Below are positions 1 to 10,097 of a stretch of 17,517 bases of DNA, piece after piece (the first letter of the stretch is position 1; each line of letters opens with the position of its first letter). Source of the DNA: Myxococcales bacterium (GTDB lineage: Bacteria; Myxococcota; Myxococcia; Myxococcales; Anaeromyxobacteraceae); the NCBI GenBank assembly GCA_021784495.1, contig JAJXSQ010000008.1:1-17517 (forward strand), read 5' to 3'. The notes under the pieces were generated by a model that ran no database searches, was not told the origin of the DNA, and saw only the letters and a list, made by a program, of their open reading frames with translations. The position numbers and the translations under genes were made by a program.

Positions 1-374
1 TCGCCGCGCGGGGCGCGGACCCCCGCGACGACGAGGGCCATGGCCCGCTCGATGGGCAGGTGGACGAGCCCGCGCGCCGGGTCGATCCACCCGGCCCCCT
101 CGAGCCAGGCGAGCAGCGCCGCGCGATCGCGCTCCCCGCGGAGCCGGTCGCCGAAGGGGCGCTGCTCCACCAGGCCGATCTTGGTCTCCCCGAGCTCGGG
201 AGGGAGCGGCAGCGCCGGGTGCTCGCCCCGCTGCAGGCGCAGGTAGGTGGTGGCGGCGAGCCCGGCCAGGAAGAAGATCGCGAGCGAGGCCGCGCCGACC
301 AGCGCCACGGCGCGGGTGTCGACCCGATCCTCCTGGGCCGGCGGGTGTCCGGGGATGGGGTGGCGATCGCTCAT
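1..374 (-). CDS. Small membrane-anchored hypothetical protein downstream of actF (3' end outside window)
   Basis: Partial gene: 124 codons are visible and it runs off the left edge without a stop. The start is an ATG whose first bases overlap the actF stop (ATGA), so it is the seventh cistron of the alternative complex III operon. Residues 1-21 are polar, about 22-42 form one transmembrane helix (VALVGAASLAIFFLAGLAA), and the rest is a soluble domain. The visible end carries a VHLPIERAM stretch. From memory, a similar (V/I)xIPIxxAM motif occurs in small proteins encoded beside ACIII, SCO and cytochrome oxidase genes, but no function is established that I know of. A role as an accessory subunit or assembly factor of ACIII or a downstream oxidase is inferred only from position. 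Confidence 0.72.
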   Translation of the reverse strand, partial: MSDRHPIPGHPPAQEDRVDTRAVALVGAASLAIFFLAGLAATTYLRLQRGEHPALPLPPELGETKIGLVEQRPFGDRLRGERDRAALLAWLEGAGWIDPARGLVHLPIERAMALVVAGVRAPRG

Positions 375-1546
375 CGCGGCTGGTACCTCAGCGACTCCTC
401 CAGGTAGGGGTCGCGCACGGGGATGGGGGCGGCGCCGCGCATCCGGAGGACGAGGACGGCGAGCGCGGCCGCGCCGACGCCGACGAAGGCGGTCAGGTCC
501 ATCCAGGACGGCCGCGGGCCGCCGGGGTGGAGGCGGGGCATGATCACCCACCAGACGTCGACCCAGTGCGCGACCAGCAGCCACCCGGCCACCCGGGCGA
601 GCCGGCGCGGGTCGCGCTTCAGGTCGCGGGAGAGCAGGACGAAGAAGGGCACCAGGAAGTGGCCGACCGCGAGGCCGATCCCGACCGCCCGCCACCCGCC
701 GCCCGCGCGGACGAGGTACCAGGGGACCTCGTCGGGGAGGTTGGCGATCCAGATGAGCATGAACTGCGAGAAGGCGATGTAGGCCCAGAAGGCCGTGAAG
801 GCCAGGACGAACTTGCCGAGCGCGTGGGTGTGGTCGGCGTTCAGGGCGTGGCCGAACTGCCCCGGGGAGCGCCGGGTCACCGCGGCGGCGATCGCCAGCA
901 CCGCGAAGGCCGCCAGGAAGCTGCCGGCGAACCAGTAGACGCCGAAGATGGTCGAGTGGAAGCGCGGGTCGAGCGACATCATCCAGTCGAAGGCGGCGAA
1001 GGAGAGCGAGAGCGCGAGGAGCGGCAGCGAGGCCGCGCCCAGCCGGCGCTGGCGCAGGGTGAGCGCCAGCGCCCCGCTCCGATCCTGCGCGACGCTCCAG
1101 CGCCGGAGCAGCTCGGCCACCGCGATCCAGATCGCGAAGTAGAGGCCGGCGCGCGCCAGGAACGCCGGGACGTTCAGGTAGGGGCGCAGGTGCGCGACCC
1201 GCCGGATCAGCTCCGCGCCGCGCGGGTCGACCCAGGGGTAGAGGTCGCGCAGCCCGAGCGCGATGGGGACGAAGAGCGCGGCGAAGAGGGGCAGGGTGAG
1301 CGGCACGGTCTCGAGGAAGCGGCGCAGCACCACCGGCCAGCGGGCCCGCGACGCGTGCAGCGCGCCGAGGAGCACCAGCGCGCCCAGGGCGGTCCCCAGC
1401 CAGTCGACGAAGGCCACCAAATAGGAGAAGAGCGCCTGGCGGGGGTCGGCCCGCCCCCCGAGCGCGGTCAGCCCGAGCCCGACGACCGCCACCGCGGCCG
1501 AGCTCCAGACGACGCGGCGTCCGCCGGCGAACGGCGTGGGGTTCAT
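371..1546 (-). CDS. actF: Alternative complex III subunit ActF (NrfD-like quinol-site membrane protein)
   Basis: A 391-residue integral membrane protein with about ten hydrophobic helices and no haem or Fe-S motifs. It belongs to the NrfD/PsrC-like membrane family, and in ACIII it pairs with ActC to form the membrane core. Family hallmarks seen are FAAFDWMMSLDPRFHSTI at residues 183-200, the AFWAYIAFSQFMLIWIANLPDEVPWYL region at about 251-277, and a C-terminal DPYLEESLRYQ. The ATG at 1546 was chosen because it overlaps the actE stop (ATGA) and is preceded by a GGGGAGGGGAG purine run inside actE. The open frame extends further upstream, but that part lies within actE and encodes low-complexity Arg/Pro/Gly sequence. 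It overlaps the next gene by 4 bp. Confidence 0.93.
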   Translation of the reverse strand: MNPTPFAGGRRVVWSSAAVAVVGLGLTALGGRADPRQALFSYLVAFVDWLGTALGALVLLGALHASRARWPVVLRRFLETVPLTLPLFAALFVPIALGLRDLYPWVDPRGAELIRRVAHLRPYLNVPAFLARAGLYFAIWIAVAELLRRWSVAQDRSGALALTLRQRRLGAASLPLLALSLSFAAFDWMMSLDPRFHSTIFGVYWFAGSFLAAFAVLAIAAAVTRRSPGQFGHALNADHTHALGKFVLAFTAFWAYIAFSQFMLIWIANLPDEVPWYLVRAGGGWRAVGIGLAVGHFLVPFFVLLSRDLKRDPRRLARVAGWLLVAHWVDVWWVIMPRLHPGGPRPSWMDLTAFVGVGAAALAVLVLRMRGAAPIPVRDPYLEESLRYQPR

Positions 1547-2115
1547 CTCCCCTCCCCCTCGAGCGCCCGCCGCTCGGCGGGCGTCAGCTGGGCCGCCGTG
1601 GCGTGCTGGCTGAGCTGCAGCGCGCGGACGTAGGCCACGACCCCCCAGCGCTCCTCCGGCGTCAGGTCGGCCGCGTAGGACGGCATCAGTCCGAAGCCGT
1701 GGGTGATCACCCGGAACAGGTAGCCATCGGGGACGCCCCGGTACAGGTGGAGGTTCGCCGGGCGCCGGAGCGACATGTTGAGGGCCACCTGGCTCTCCCC
1801 GTCGCCGAGGAGGCCGTGGCAGGCCGCGCACCGGATCCCGAACTGCCGGCGACCGGCGGCGAGCAGCGCCGGGGTCACCGGGACCGGGATCCGCTCCAGC
1901 GGCCGCCCGTCGGCGCCGAGCCCCTCGCCGAGGGCGGGATCGAGGACCGCGTCGCGCGGCACGGTCCCGGCCGGCGGAGCCCGCATCGCCAGCCCGTCGT
2001 CGTAGTAGCCGCTCGGCTGGTAGGCCTTCACCTTCGCCTGCCGCTGCATCGGATCGAGCCGCGGGCAGCCGGCGGCGAGGAGGAGCAGCGGCGCGGCGGC
2101 CAGGCGCCGCCTCAT
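1543..2115 (-). CDS. actE: Alternative complex III subunit ActE (monohaem cytochrome c lipoprotein)
   Basis: A 190-residue periplasmic monohaem cytochrome c of ACIII, expected to pass electrons from the complex towards a soluble cytochrome or oxidase. The N-terminus is a lipoprotein signal: three Arg, a Leu/Ala core, then LAAGC with Cys17 as the predicted lipidated residue. The haem motif CAACH is at 96-100. The likely axial methionine is M144 in the GFGLMPSYA segment, and the cytochrome c fold ends with the LTPEERWGVVAYVRAL helix at 151-167, typical of the family. The ATG at 2115 overlaps the actD stop (ATGA). Lipid anchoring of ActE, reported for characterised ACIII structures as I recall, agrees with the lipobox here. 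Confidence 0.95.
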   Translation of the reverse strand: MRRRLAAAPLLLLAAGCPRLDPMQRQAKVKAYQPSGYYDDGLAMRAPPAGTVPRDAVLDPALGEGLGADGRPLERIPVPVTPALLAAGRRQFGIRCAACHGLLGDGESQVALNMSLRRPANLHLYRGVPDGYLFRVITHGFGLMPSYAADLTPEERWGVVAYVRALQLSQHATAAQLTPAERRALEGEGR

Positions 2116-2638
2116 GGCTCGCCCTCCTCCGGCACGCGCTCGATCCGGCGCGCCCCGAGCCGCTCGAGCTCGGCGGCGACGCCGTCCGCCTCCTCCGCCT
2201 CGACCCCGGCCGACAGCCAGAGGCCGTCGATGGTGGCCGAGCGGAACGCCTCGACCTCGAAGACCGGGTGGTGGAGGCGCGGCAGCCCCCAGAGGGCGAA
2301 GAGGCCGAGGAAGATGGTGCCGGCGGCCACCAGCACCCCCAGCTCGAAGGTGATGGGGACGAACGCCGGGGGGCTGTGGGGCGGCCGGTTCCCCAGGTTG
2401 ATGGGGAAGTCCACGCCCACCGTCCACCACTGGAGCAGGTAGCCGGCGACGGCCCCGGAGAGCCCGCCGGCGAGCGCCAGCCGGGGGACGATCGACCGCC
2501 GCAGGCCGAGCGCCTCCTCGGCGCCGTGGAGCGGGACGCCGGAGTGGAGGTCGAGGTCGGCGTGGCCGCGCGCGCGGAGCGCCCGCGCCGCCGCCAGCAG
2601 CTCCGGCTCCCCAGCGAACTCGGCGACCAGCCAGGTCC

Positions 2639-2642
<4 letters not shown>
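2112..2642 (-). CDS. actD: Alternative complex III subunit ActD (DUF3341 membrane protein)
   Basis: A 176-residue protein of the DUF3341 family, the ActD subunit of ACIII. It has an N-terminal soluble domain (VAEFAGEPELLAAARALRARG, the family's opening fold), two transmembrane helices at about 53-73 and 97-118, and a C-terminal soluble domain. The stretch WTVGVDFPINLGNRPPHSPP between the helices and the following FVPITFELGVL are hallmark family sequences. The start is a GTG at 2642 overlapping the actC stop (GTGA); no ATG lies near, and the family begins at this point. It has no cofactor motif and is structural in known complexes. It overlaps actE by 4 bp. Confidence 0.93.
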
Positions 2643-4056
<1,414 letters not shown>

Positions 4057-4060
<4 letters not shown>

Positions 4061-7023
4061 GCGAGATCCGGGTTGGGGTTGCGCAGCCGGGCCAGGTACC
4101 CGGTGCGGGGGCGGGTCCCGAGCTCGTGGAGCAGATCGTAGCGCCGCTCGCCGCCCGCCAGCCGGGCCACCCGGGAGGCGGGATCGGCGAGGTTCCCGAA
4201 GACGATCGCCTCGGCCGGGCAGGCCTGCTGGCAGGCCGAGACCACCTGGTCGCCGCCGATGGTCCCGCCCGCCACCCGCGCCCCGATGCGCGCCCGCTCG
4301 ATCCGCTGGACGCAGTAGCTGCACTTCTCCATCACCCCTCGCGCGCGCACCGTGACGTCGGGGTTCTGGAGCATGGCGAGCTGCGGCGCGTGCACCGTGT
4401 GGTAGTCGAGGTAGTTGAAGCGCCGCACCTTGTACGGGCAGTTGTTGGAGCAGTAGCGGGTGCCGACGCAGCGGTTGTAGACCATCTCGTTCAGCCCCTC
4501 GTCGGAGTGGACGGTGGCGTTCACCGGGCAGACGTACTCGCAGGGCGCCGACTCGCAGTGGACGCAGGCGAGCGGCTGGGAGACCGACGCGGGCTCCTCC
4601 GCCGGCCCCTCGTAGTAGCGGTCGACGCGCAGCCAGTGCATCTCGCGGCTGTTCAGCACCTCGGACCGGCCGACCACCGGGATGTTGTTCTCCGCCTGGC
4701 AGGCGAGCGCGCAGGCGCCGCACCCGATGCAGCGCGACAGGTCGATGGCCATGCCCCAGCGGTAGGGCTCGCCGGAGTAGTCGACCTCCGGCAGGATCGA
4801 GGGCAGGGGGCCGCGCCGCTCCTCCAGCTCGGCGAGGGCGCCCGGCAGCGCGGCGACCGGCAGCGCCAGGGCGAGCGCCCGGCCGTCCATGGTGAAGTGG
4901 CCCTGGGTCTGCGCCAGCGCCCGCCGCGCCCCGGTCGGCGCGATCTCGAGCCCCCCGTCGATCCAGGGGGCCGCCCCCCGGCGGAGCGCGTAGGCGTCGA
5001 AGCCGGCGCCGGTCGCCACCGCGCCGGCGACCCGCCGGCCGTAGCCGAGCGGCAGGGTCACCGCCTCGTCGGCGTGGCCGGGCTGGACCAGCACCGGGGC
5101 GAGCACCTCCCGCCCGTGCAGCCGGAGGGTCGCGAGGGCGCCGGTCTCGAGGCCGAGGCGGGCCGCGGTGGCCGGCGAGAGCAGCGCGGCGTTGTCCCAG
5201 GTGAGCTTCGAGACCGGGTGGGGCAGCTCCTGCAGCCAGGCGTTCTCGCCGAGGCGCCCGTCGAGGACCTTGTCGTCGGGCGCGAAGATCGCCTCGACCC
5301 CGGCGACCGGAGGCGGCGCCGCCGCCAGCGCCGCGGCGATCGCCGCGCCGTCGAGCGGGGGCGCGACCGGGGGCGCGGCCGTCCCGGCGACGACGCCGTC
5401 CGCGAGCCACCGGTCCCACCGGCGGTCGAACCCCTCGTCGCCGGTCCGTCGCCGCCACCCCTCCCGGACGAGCGCCCAGGCGCCCACCTGCCCCCGGTCG
5501 AGGAAGGCGGCGAGCAGGTCGAGCTCGGTGGCGCTGGCCACCAGCGGCGCGATCAGCGGCTGGACGACGGAGGCCGTCCCGTCGCGGGCGCGCAGGTCCC
5601 CCCAGCTCTCCAGCGGGTGCGCGGCCGCCACCACCGCGCCGGCGACGGCGGTCGTCTCGTCCTCGCGGGCGGCGAGGTAGACGACGTTCGGCACCCGGCG
5701 GAGCAGGGCGCCGAGCTCGAGCTCGGCCGGGGCGGTGTAGACCGGGTTCCAGGCGGTGATCACCAGGGTGTCGACGCCCCCCGCCCGGATCTCGGCGGCG
5801 AGCGCGGCGAGCCCCTCGGGACCGCTCGACCGGTCGAGGAGGACCGGCTCCCGGTAGAGGACCGTCGCCCCGGCGTTGCCGAGGGCGTCGTTCATCGCCG
5901 CGGCGAGCGCGTGCGCCGCCGCCGGCTGCCGCTGCCCCGCGAGGACGAGGCCGCGCCCCCGCGCCCGGGCCAGATCGGCGGCGACCGCCGCCGCCAGCCG
6001 CGCCTGCGCGCCCCCCGCCGCCGCCCCGAGCGGCGCCAGGGCGGCGAGGCCGTGGGCCGAGGCGAGCGCGGCGGCCACCGCCCGGCCGAAGCCGAGGATC
6101 TCCGAGGCGCGGAGCCGGAGGCGGTGGTCGGCGGCGCCGCCGGTCACCGTGTAGGTCGCCTCGGCGGCGTAGAGCCGGTTCATGGCGGCGGCGTCGACGC
6201 GCCGCGCCGCGAACTCCCGGGCGAGGCGGAGGTGATCCCCCTCGGTGGCCAGGAAGTCGGCGTCGAGCGAGAGGACCACGTCGGCCGTCGCCAGCCGGTG
6301 CTCGACGTCGAGCGGCCGGCCGAAGGCGAGCCGCGTCCCCTCGCGCGCGGCGTCCTCCGAGACCGGGGCCCAGGCCACCAGCCGCGACCCCGGGAAGCGC
6401 GCGCGCAGGTCGGCCCGCAGCGCGGCCACCGCCGGGGAGCTGGTCGGCTCGGCGAGCACCCGGAGCCGGGCGCCCCCGTCCTGGGCGAGCCGGGCCGCCA
6501 CCTCGGAGAGCTCGTCGAGGAGCGCGCTCCAGGCGAGCGGCCGCCCCCCGCGGCGGAACCCGGCGATGCGGGCCGGGTCGTACAGCTCGAGGGGGCTGGC
6601 GAGCTCGGGGAGCCCGGCGCCGCCCAGGCTCGAGGGGTGGGCGGGGTTGCCCTCGACCTTGGTCGGGCGCCCCTCGTGGCTCTCCACGACCACCCCGACG
6701 CCGTAGCCCCCCGCGGGCAGGGCGGTCGCGTAGTAGCTCGGCAGGCTCGGCGTCACCTCCGGAGGGCGGCGGACGTAGGAGACGACCCGCTCGCGCGGCG
6801 GCTTGCAGGCGGCCAGCCCGGCGAGCGCCGCCGAGGCCGAGAGCACCTGGAGGAAGCTCCGCCGGCCGAAGGACGCGGGGGCGGGGGCGTCGCCGTCGGG
6901 GGGCCGCCCGGCCGGATCGGCCTGGCCGGCGCGCTCGGCGAGGCTGCGCCAGGCGTCCGGCGCGCGGCGGTCGCCCGCGGCGAGCGGCGGCTGGCCGTAG
7001 ATGGGGAGGCCTAGCGGTGGCAT
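4057..7023 (-). CDS. actB: Alternative complex III subunit ActB (molybdopterin-oxidoreductase-like plus ferredoxin fusion, Tat signal)
   Basis: A 988-residue fusion of a molybdopterin-oxidoreductase-like domain (about 75-740) to a PsrB/NrfC-like ferredoxin domain (about 755-945). A Tat motif FGRRSFLQ lies at 52-59, followed by a hydrophobic stretch and LAAC with Cys73, so the mature protein may also be lipidated. Cluster ligands are C765/768/771/775, C820/823/828/832, C852/858/862 and C901/904/931/935. The third set reads CVGTRYC, with Thr in place of the second Cys of a normal quartet; this fits three [4Fe-4S] clusters plus one [3Fe-4S], as known for ActB. The molybdopterin-like domain of characterised ActB carries no Mo cofactor. 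The ATG at 7023 starts the family-typical PPLGLPIYGQ opening and overlaps actA by 13 bp. Confidence 0.95.
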
Positions 7024-7661
7024 GTCGTGCAGCTCACTCTCGCGTGGACGGAGTACCGCTTCATCAGCTCGGCCCCGAACGCCGCCCGGTCGGCCGGCGG
7101 CCTCCAGGTGGTGCTGGTGATCTCCTCGATCGGGCGGAGCCGCGGCGCCGGGTTGCGGTGGCAGTCGAGGCACCAGCCCATGTTGAGCGGCTGGACCTGC
7201 TCCACCGCCGCCATCCGGTCGACCCGCCCGTGGCACTCGACGCACCCCACCCCCTTGTTCACGTGGATGGCGTGGTTGAAGTAGACGAAGTCCGGGAGGC
7301 GATGGATCCGGAGCCAGCGGATGGGCCGCCCCTCGAACCAGCTGGCCCGCACCCGGTCGAGGAGCGGGCTCTTGTTCCAGATCTGCGAGTGGCAGGAGAG
7401 GCAGACCTCGGTCGCCGGGATCCCGGCGCTGGGGGCACGCTCGACGCTGGCGTGGCAGTAGCGGCAGTCGATCTGGTCGTCGCGGACGTGGTGGCGGTGA
7501 TCGAACTGGATCGGCTGGACGACGGGGTGGAACTGCCCGGTGCCGAAGGGGCTCCGCCAGTAGAACATCGCGCCGCCCAGCGCGAGGGCCACGGCCGCCC
7601 CGGCGAGGCCGAGCGCCAGCTTGAGTCGCCCATCGGCCTTCCGGGAGAAGAGTGCGCTCAT
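7011..7661 (-). CDS. actA: Alternative complex III subunit ActA (membrane-anchored pentahaem cytochrome c)
   Basis: A 216-residue pentahaem cytochrome c and first gene of the ACIII operon. One N-terminal transmembrane helix (about 14-34) anchors it with the haem domain in the periplasm. Five CxxCH motifs are present at 66-70, 87-91, 140-144, 164-168 and 211-215, the last at the extreme C-terminus. Many further histidines (for example H55, H57, H58, H130, H133) could be distal ligands. The ATG at 7661 has a GGGGAGG purine run about 12 nt upstream, a slightly long spacing. It is transcribed divergently from the sigma factor gene, with 204 bp between the two starts. The protein receives electrons from ActB and passes them to ActE or a downstream acceptor. 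Confidence 0.95.
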   Translation of the reverse strand: MSALFSRKADGRLKLALGLAGAAVALALGGAMFYWRSPFGTGQFHPVVQPIQFDHRHHVRDDQIDCRYCHASVERAPSAGIPATEVCLSCHSQIWNKSPLLDRVRASWFEGRPIRWLRIHRLPDFVYFNHAIHVNKGVGCVECHGRVDRMAAVEQVQPLNMGWCLDCHRNPAPRLRPIEEITSTTWRPPADRAAFGAELMKRYSVHARVSCTTCHR

Positions 7662-7865
7662 CGTTCACGCCGCCCTCCCCGGACCGGAACGAGTGCGGCT
7701 TGGGTCCGGGGCCGCGTCGGGTCGTAAGTTGTCCTGGGTCAGGTCGCCGCGGTAGGTCTCAGAAGGGTCGACCCGCGATCCGGACGATTTCCTTCGAGTG
7801 AACGCGCCGGCCGTCGCGAATCCCCTTGTGGGGCGGGCGCGGTCGGATTAAGCACATGCCCCATC
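7662..7865. promoter_or_regulatory. Divergent spacer between the act operon and the sigma factor gene
   Basis: This 204-bp region is the longest non-coding stretch in the window and must contain the act promoter on the minus strand as well as the sigma factor promoter on the plus strand. It is slightly less GC-rich than the genes, with AT-richer patches at about 7723-7731 (gtaagttgt), 7787-7793 and 7846-7851. On the minus strand I could not find a -35/-10 pair of convincing quality for actA. No tRNA, terminator or ORF is apparent. Confidence 0.5.
7826..7854 (+). promoter_or_regulatory. Weak candidate promoter for the sigma factor gene
   Basis: TTGTGG (7826-7831) is followed after 17 bp by TAAGCA (7849-7854). 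The -35 matches the first three bases of TTGACA, but the -10 matches poorly. It would place the transcription start within a few bases of the GTG start codon at 7866, giving a near-leaderless mRNA; no good Shine-Dalgarno sequence precedes that GTG, which fits. A similar TTGTGG plus G-rich spacer precedes the NapH-like gene. The call is tentative. Confidence 0.25.
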
Positions 7866-8699
7866 GTGGAGCGGACCGACCAGGAGCTCTTGGAGACCGC
7901 GCGGGGTGGCGACCGGGACGCGCTCGAGCTGCTGCTCTCGCGACACCAGCCGCGGATCTACCGCTTCGGGCTGAAGCTCTGCCGCGACCAGGAGGACGCG
8001 AAGGACGTCCTCCAGGACACGATGCTGGCCGTCGCCCGCGGCCTCAAGGACTTCCGTGGCCAGAGCGCGGTCTCGACCTGGCTCTACACGATCGCCCGGA
8101 GCTTCTGCATCAAGAAGCGGCGCCGCTCCAAGTTCGCGCCCGAGGCGGAGGAGTCGCTCGACGCCCGGGAGCCGGGGGAGGAGGCGCTCACCCTCCCCGA
8201 CCCGGGCCGGCCTCCCGACGAGGCGCTGGCCGGGCGGCAGATCGAGGACGCGCTGGAGCGGGCCATCGGCGGGCTCGAGCCGATGTACCGCGACGTGCTG
8301 GTCCTCCGCGACGTCGAGGGGCTCACTGCCCCCGAGGTGGGCGAGGTGATGGGGCTCTCGGTGGAGGCGGTGAAGAGCCGGCTCCACCGCGCCCGCGTCG
8401 CCGTCCGGGACGCGGTCGCCCCGATCCTGGGCTACCCCTCGAAGCCGCCGCCCCGGGACGAGGAGGGGTGCCCGGACATCGTCCGCATGTTCTCCCAGCA
8501 CATCGAGGGGGAGATCTCGGCGCCGCTCTGCGCCCGGATGGAGGAGCACCTCGCCGCCTGCCCCAGCTGCCGCGGGCGCTGCGAGTCGCTCCAGAAGACG
8601 CTGGCCCTCTGCCGGGCGACGCCGGTGCCCGAGCTGCCGGCGGGGGTCCAGGCCGACGTCCGGACCGCGCTCCGGCGGTTCGTCGAGCTCCACACCTGA
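7866..8699 (+). CDS. ECF-like RNA polymerase sigma factor with C-terminal zinc-finger (anti-sigma-like) domain
   Basis: A 277-residue sigma-70-family factor. Region 2 spans about 24-90 (RIYRFGLKLCRDQEDAKDVLQ, then STWLYTIARSFCIKKRRR). Region 4 spans about 125-182, with the helix-turn-helix TAPEVGEVMGLSVEAVKSRLHRAR at 154-177. A further 90 residues follow, which is unusual for an ECF factor. They contain a zf-HC2-like pattern with C202, H212, C222, then H228-x3-C232-x2-C235 and C239, resembling the zinc-binding domain of ZAS anti-sigma factors. The start is GTG 7866; no in-frame ATG precedes it and the Shine-Dalgarno is weak. The gene is divergent from actA and may regulate the act operon, but that is positional inference only. 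CorE-type metal-sensing sigma factors of myxobacteria also carry Cys-rich tails, though with a different spacing. Confidence 0.88.
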   Translation: MERTDQELLETARGGDRDALELLLSRHQPRIYRFGLKLCRDQEDAKDVLQDTMLAVARGLKDFRGQSAVSTWLYTIARSFCIKKRRRSKFAPEAEESLDAREPGEEALTLPDPGRPPDEALAGRQIEDALERAIGGLEPMYRDVLVLRDVEGLTAPEVGEVMGLSVEAVKSRLHRARVAVRDAVAPILGYPSKPPPRDEEGCPDIVRMFSQHIEGEISAPLCARMEEHLAACPSCRGRCESLQKTLALCRATPVPELPAGVQADVRTALRRFVELHT

Positions 8700-8700
8700 C

Positions 8701-8722
8701 GGCGGCGCCCGCGGGCGCCGCC
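8701..8722. terminator. Perfect 22-bp palindrome between convergent genes (candidate bidirectional terminator)
   Basis: An uninterrupted 11+11-bp inverted repeat, entirely G and C, fills the whole gap between the sigma factor stop (8699) and the aat stop (8723). Read on either strand it forms a GGCGGCGCCC-type stem with a minimal loop. It has no T-tract on either side, so it may act as a termination or mRNA-end-protecting hairpin rather than a classical intrinsic terminator. Confidence 0.45.
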
Positions 8723-9415
<693 letters not shown>

Positions 9416-9430
9416 CCCCGGAGTCTACGC

Positions 9431-9452
9431 CCGCGCGGCCGACCGCGCGGCC
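9431..9452. repeat. Tandem direct repeat in the aat/exonuclease divergent spacer
   Basis: CCGCGCGGCC occurs at 9431-9440 and again at 9443-9452, separated by GA, giving a 12-bp period of about one helical turn. Each copy contains the 8-bp palindrome CCGCGCGG. It lies between the divergent start codons at 9415 and 9460, where a regulator could bind, but in such GC-rich DNA chance is a real alternative. Confidence 0.5.
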
Positions 9453-9459
9453 CGGCGAC

Positions 9460-10077
9460 GTGCTACCACCAGGCGTGCTCTGGCCCTCCCCACCCTGGGA
9501 CTCGGTCACCTACTGGGCCCTCGACCTCGAGACCGGCGGGCTCGACCACCGGCGCGACCCCATCCTGGCGGTCGGGATGGTCCCGGTGCGGGCCGGGTCG
9601 GTGCGGCTCGGCGAGGCCTGGTCGTCGCTCGCCCGCCCGGGGAGCGCCGCGTCGATCACGCCCGGCTCGATCACCGCGCACCAGCTCCTCCCCGGCGACG
9701 TGCGGTCCGCCCCGTCGATCGAGGCGCTCCTCCCGGAGCTCGACCTCCGGCTGAGCGAGGGGTCGCTCCTGGTCCACCAGGCGTCGATCGACCTCCCCTT
9801 CCTCCGCCGCGCCTTCCGGGACCTGGGGCGGCGCTGGCCGGGGCCGGCGGTGGTCGACACCGTGGAGCTCCTCGTCAAGGAGGCGCGCCGGGCGAGGTTC
9901 CTCGATCCCGGGGCCCCCGACGAGCACCCCGACCTGACGCTGTCCGGCGCGCGCCAGGCGCACGGCCTCCCGCCCTACCAGGGGCACGACGCGCTCACCG
10001 ACGCGATCGCCACCGCCGAGCTCTTCCTCGTCCTCCGCCAGCGGCTCGGCGCCCGGACGCTCCGCGACCTGCGCTGA
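9460..10077 (+). CDS. DEDDh-family 3'-5' exonuclease (DnaQ/epsilon-like)
   Basis: A protein of up to 205 residues with the DnaQ-like exonuclease fold, predicted to remove nucleotides from 3' ends of DNA or RNA with two metal ions. Catalytic residues are D22 and E24 (motif I, ALDLETGG), D111 in VHQASIDLPFLRRAF (motif II), and H176 with D181 in GHDALTDAIATAELF (motif III, H-x4-D). No polymerase, BRCT, helicase or CBS domain is attached, so this is a stand-alone exonuclease rather than PolC. Two GTG starts are possible, 9460 and 9475; the second would remove five residues and I cannot decide between them. The gene diverges from aat and its end faces the DUF3501 gene across 20 bp. Confidence 0.87.
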   Translation: MLPPGVLWPSPPWDSVTYWALDLETGGLDHRRDPILAVGMVPVRAGSVRLGEAWSSLARPGSAASITPGSITAHQLLPGDVRSAPSIEALLPELDLRLSEGSLLVHQASIDLPFLRRAFRDLGRRWPGPAVVDTVELLVKEARRARFLDPGAPDEHPDLTLSGARQAHGLPPYQGHDALTDAIATAELFLVLRQRLGARTLRDLR

Positions 10078-10097
10078 CCTCCGCCCCGCGCCGCCGC

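Noticed and set aside
4061..5458. Upstream extension of the actC frame, and similar extensions of the actD, actE and actF frames
   Set aside because: These lie inside the preceding gene and read as Arg/Ala-rich or Pro-rich sequence. Family N-termini and the ATGA/GTGA overlaps place the real starts downstream.
5284..6100. Alanine-rich, seemingly repetitive coding region in actB
   Set aside because: It is simply GC-rich codon use (Ala, Gly, Arg) in the molybdopterin-like domain. No exact repeat unit recurs.
4126..7014. Open frame of 962 codons on the plus strand, opposite actB, and many other long antisense frames across the window
   Set aside because: In DNA this GC-rich, stop codons are rare in several frames. 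The encoded sequence is low-complexity Arg/Gly/Pro/Asp-rich and shows no family motif, while actB on the other strand has clear domains and cluster ligands.
7681..7800. ECF-type promoters (GGAAC and GGAAAT elements) in the act/sigma spacer
   Set aside because: GGAAC at 7686-7690 has its nearest CGTC 24 bp away rather than about 16, and the minus-strand GGAAAT has no good -10 at proper spacing.
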